From the IMG/VR virus record IMGVR_UViG_3300032893_001567, positions 1 to 29,268 of that record: 29,268 bases of DNA; one strand, written 5' to 3'. The stretch is from a virus. Position 1 is the first letter of the stretch, and each line of letters opens with the position of its first letter. A program made the position numbers and the translations under genes. The notes beneath the pieces are model-generated. The model saw nothing but the letters and a program-made list of their open reading frames with translations. It was not told the DNA's origin and ran no database searches. Positions 29,136-29,268 of the stretch are shown piece after piece.

Positions 29136-29268
29136 TTCCCGCCCTTCGCTTTCTCCAGCGCGGCGTCCCATGCCTTTTGCATCCGCTCCCAATTCTCATA
29201 AACATTTGGTTCCCAGTCCCGCATCGCCTGTCCGGCCTCCAAAAGCGGGAGCAGGCGGCGCTTGAGCA
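29132..29268 (-). CDS. Hypothetical protein, partial 3' end
   Basis: The last 44 residues are visible (helical, with MRDWEPNVYENWERMQKAWD) to the TGA that overlaps the next start. The beginning is beyond the window. Charged and aromatic helical tail; no domain can be named. Confidence 0.5.
   Translation of the reverse strand, partial: LKRRLLPLLEAGQAMRDWEPNVYENWERMQKAWDAALEKAKGGK

Noticed and set aside
1-29268. tRNA genes or integrase/attachment sites
   Set aside because: No cloverleaf with CCA-side features, integrase or repressor was recognised by eye; a tRNA scan would be needed to exclude tRNAs fully.

Overview
This window looks like a stretch of a large tailed double-stranded DNA phage (Caudoviricetes) genome, probably lytic and not closely related to a familiar laboratory phage. 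Every supportable gene lies on the minus strand, so transcription runs from high to low coordinates. Genes are tightly packed with ATGA, TAATG or GTGA stop/start overlaps and clear AGGAG or GAGGG ribosome sites. There is no sign of a host chromosome: no rRNA, tRNA or insertion sequence was seen, and the replication genes form a phage-type set. The host cannot be named from the sequence.

Reading in the direction of transcription: 29268-27500 holds small membrane or secreted proteins and a DnaG-like primase. 27500-25000 holds a FEN/T5-type 5'-3' exonuclease, a sigma-70-region-2-like protein and Cys-rich small proteins. 25050-23371 pairs a DpdA/TGT-like transglycosylase with a GTP cyclohydrolase I (FolE), which points to 7-deazaguanine modification of the phage DNA. 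23355-17450 holds a zinc-ribbon miniprotein, a beta-clamp-like protein, a cupin, and a family A DNA polymerase split into two genes: a UDG-like domain plus 3'-5' exonuclease plus thumb, then palm/fingers. Two unrelated small genes sit between the halves. A UvsY-like candidate follows. 17233-14787 holds a gp32-like single-strand binding protein with a very long repetitive charged tail, a 304-base non-coding gap with seven 35-base tandem repeats, and a RecA/UvsX recombinase. 14800-8400 holds small proteins, a DnaX-like clamp loader, a membrane protein, an SPFH/band-7 protein and a single-chain SbcD-SbcC nuclease. 8400-7089 holds a SLOG-like protein, a DUF4031 protein and an HNH endonuclease, followed by a non-coding region with two strong RNA hairpins. 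6757-1 looks like the beginning of the virion or late region: a terminase-small-like HTH protein, an Ig-like protein, TM/coiled-coil proteins, a fibre-like protein, a CmcI-type methyltransferase-fold protein, a GT9-like glycosyltransferase and a twin-arginine signal protein cut by the window edge.

Together, primase, polymerase, clamp, clamp loader, SSB, RecA, candidate mediator, SbcDC and 5' exonuclease make up most of a T4/SPO1-style replication-recombination machine. No replicative helicase or large terminase is visible; they would be expected outside the window. The most unusual points are the position of the polymerase split, the 35-base repeat array in front of recA, the SSB tail with a second acidic reading frame at its end, the SbcD-SbcC fusion, and the structured non-coding element after the HNH gene. 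Functions are inferred by reading motifs only; no database search was run.
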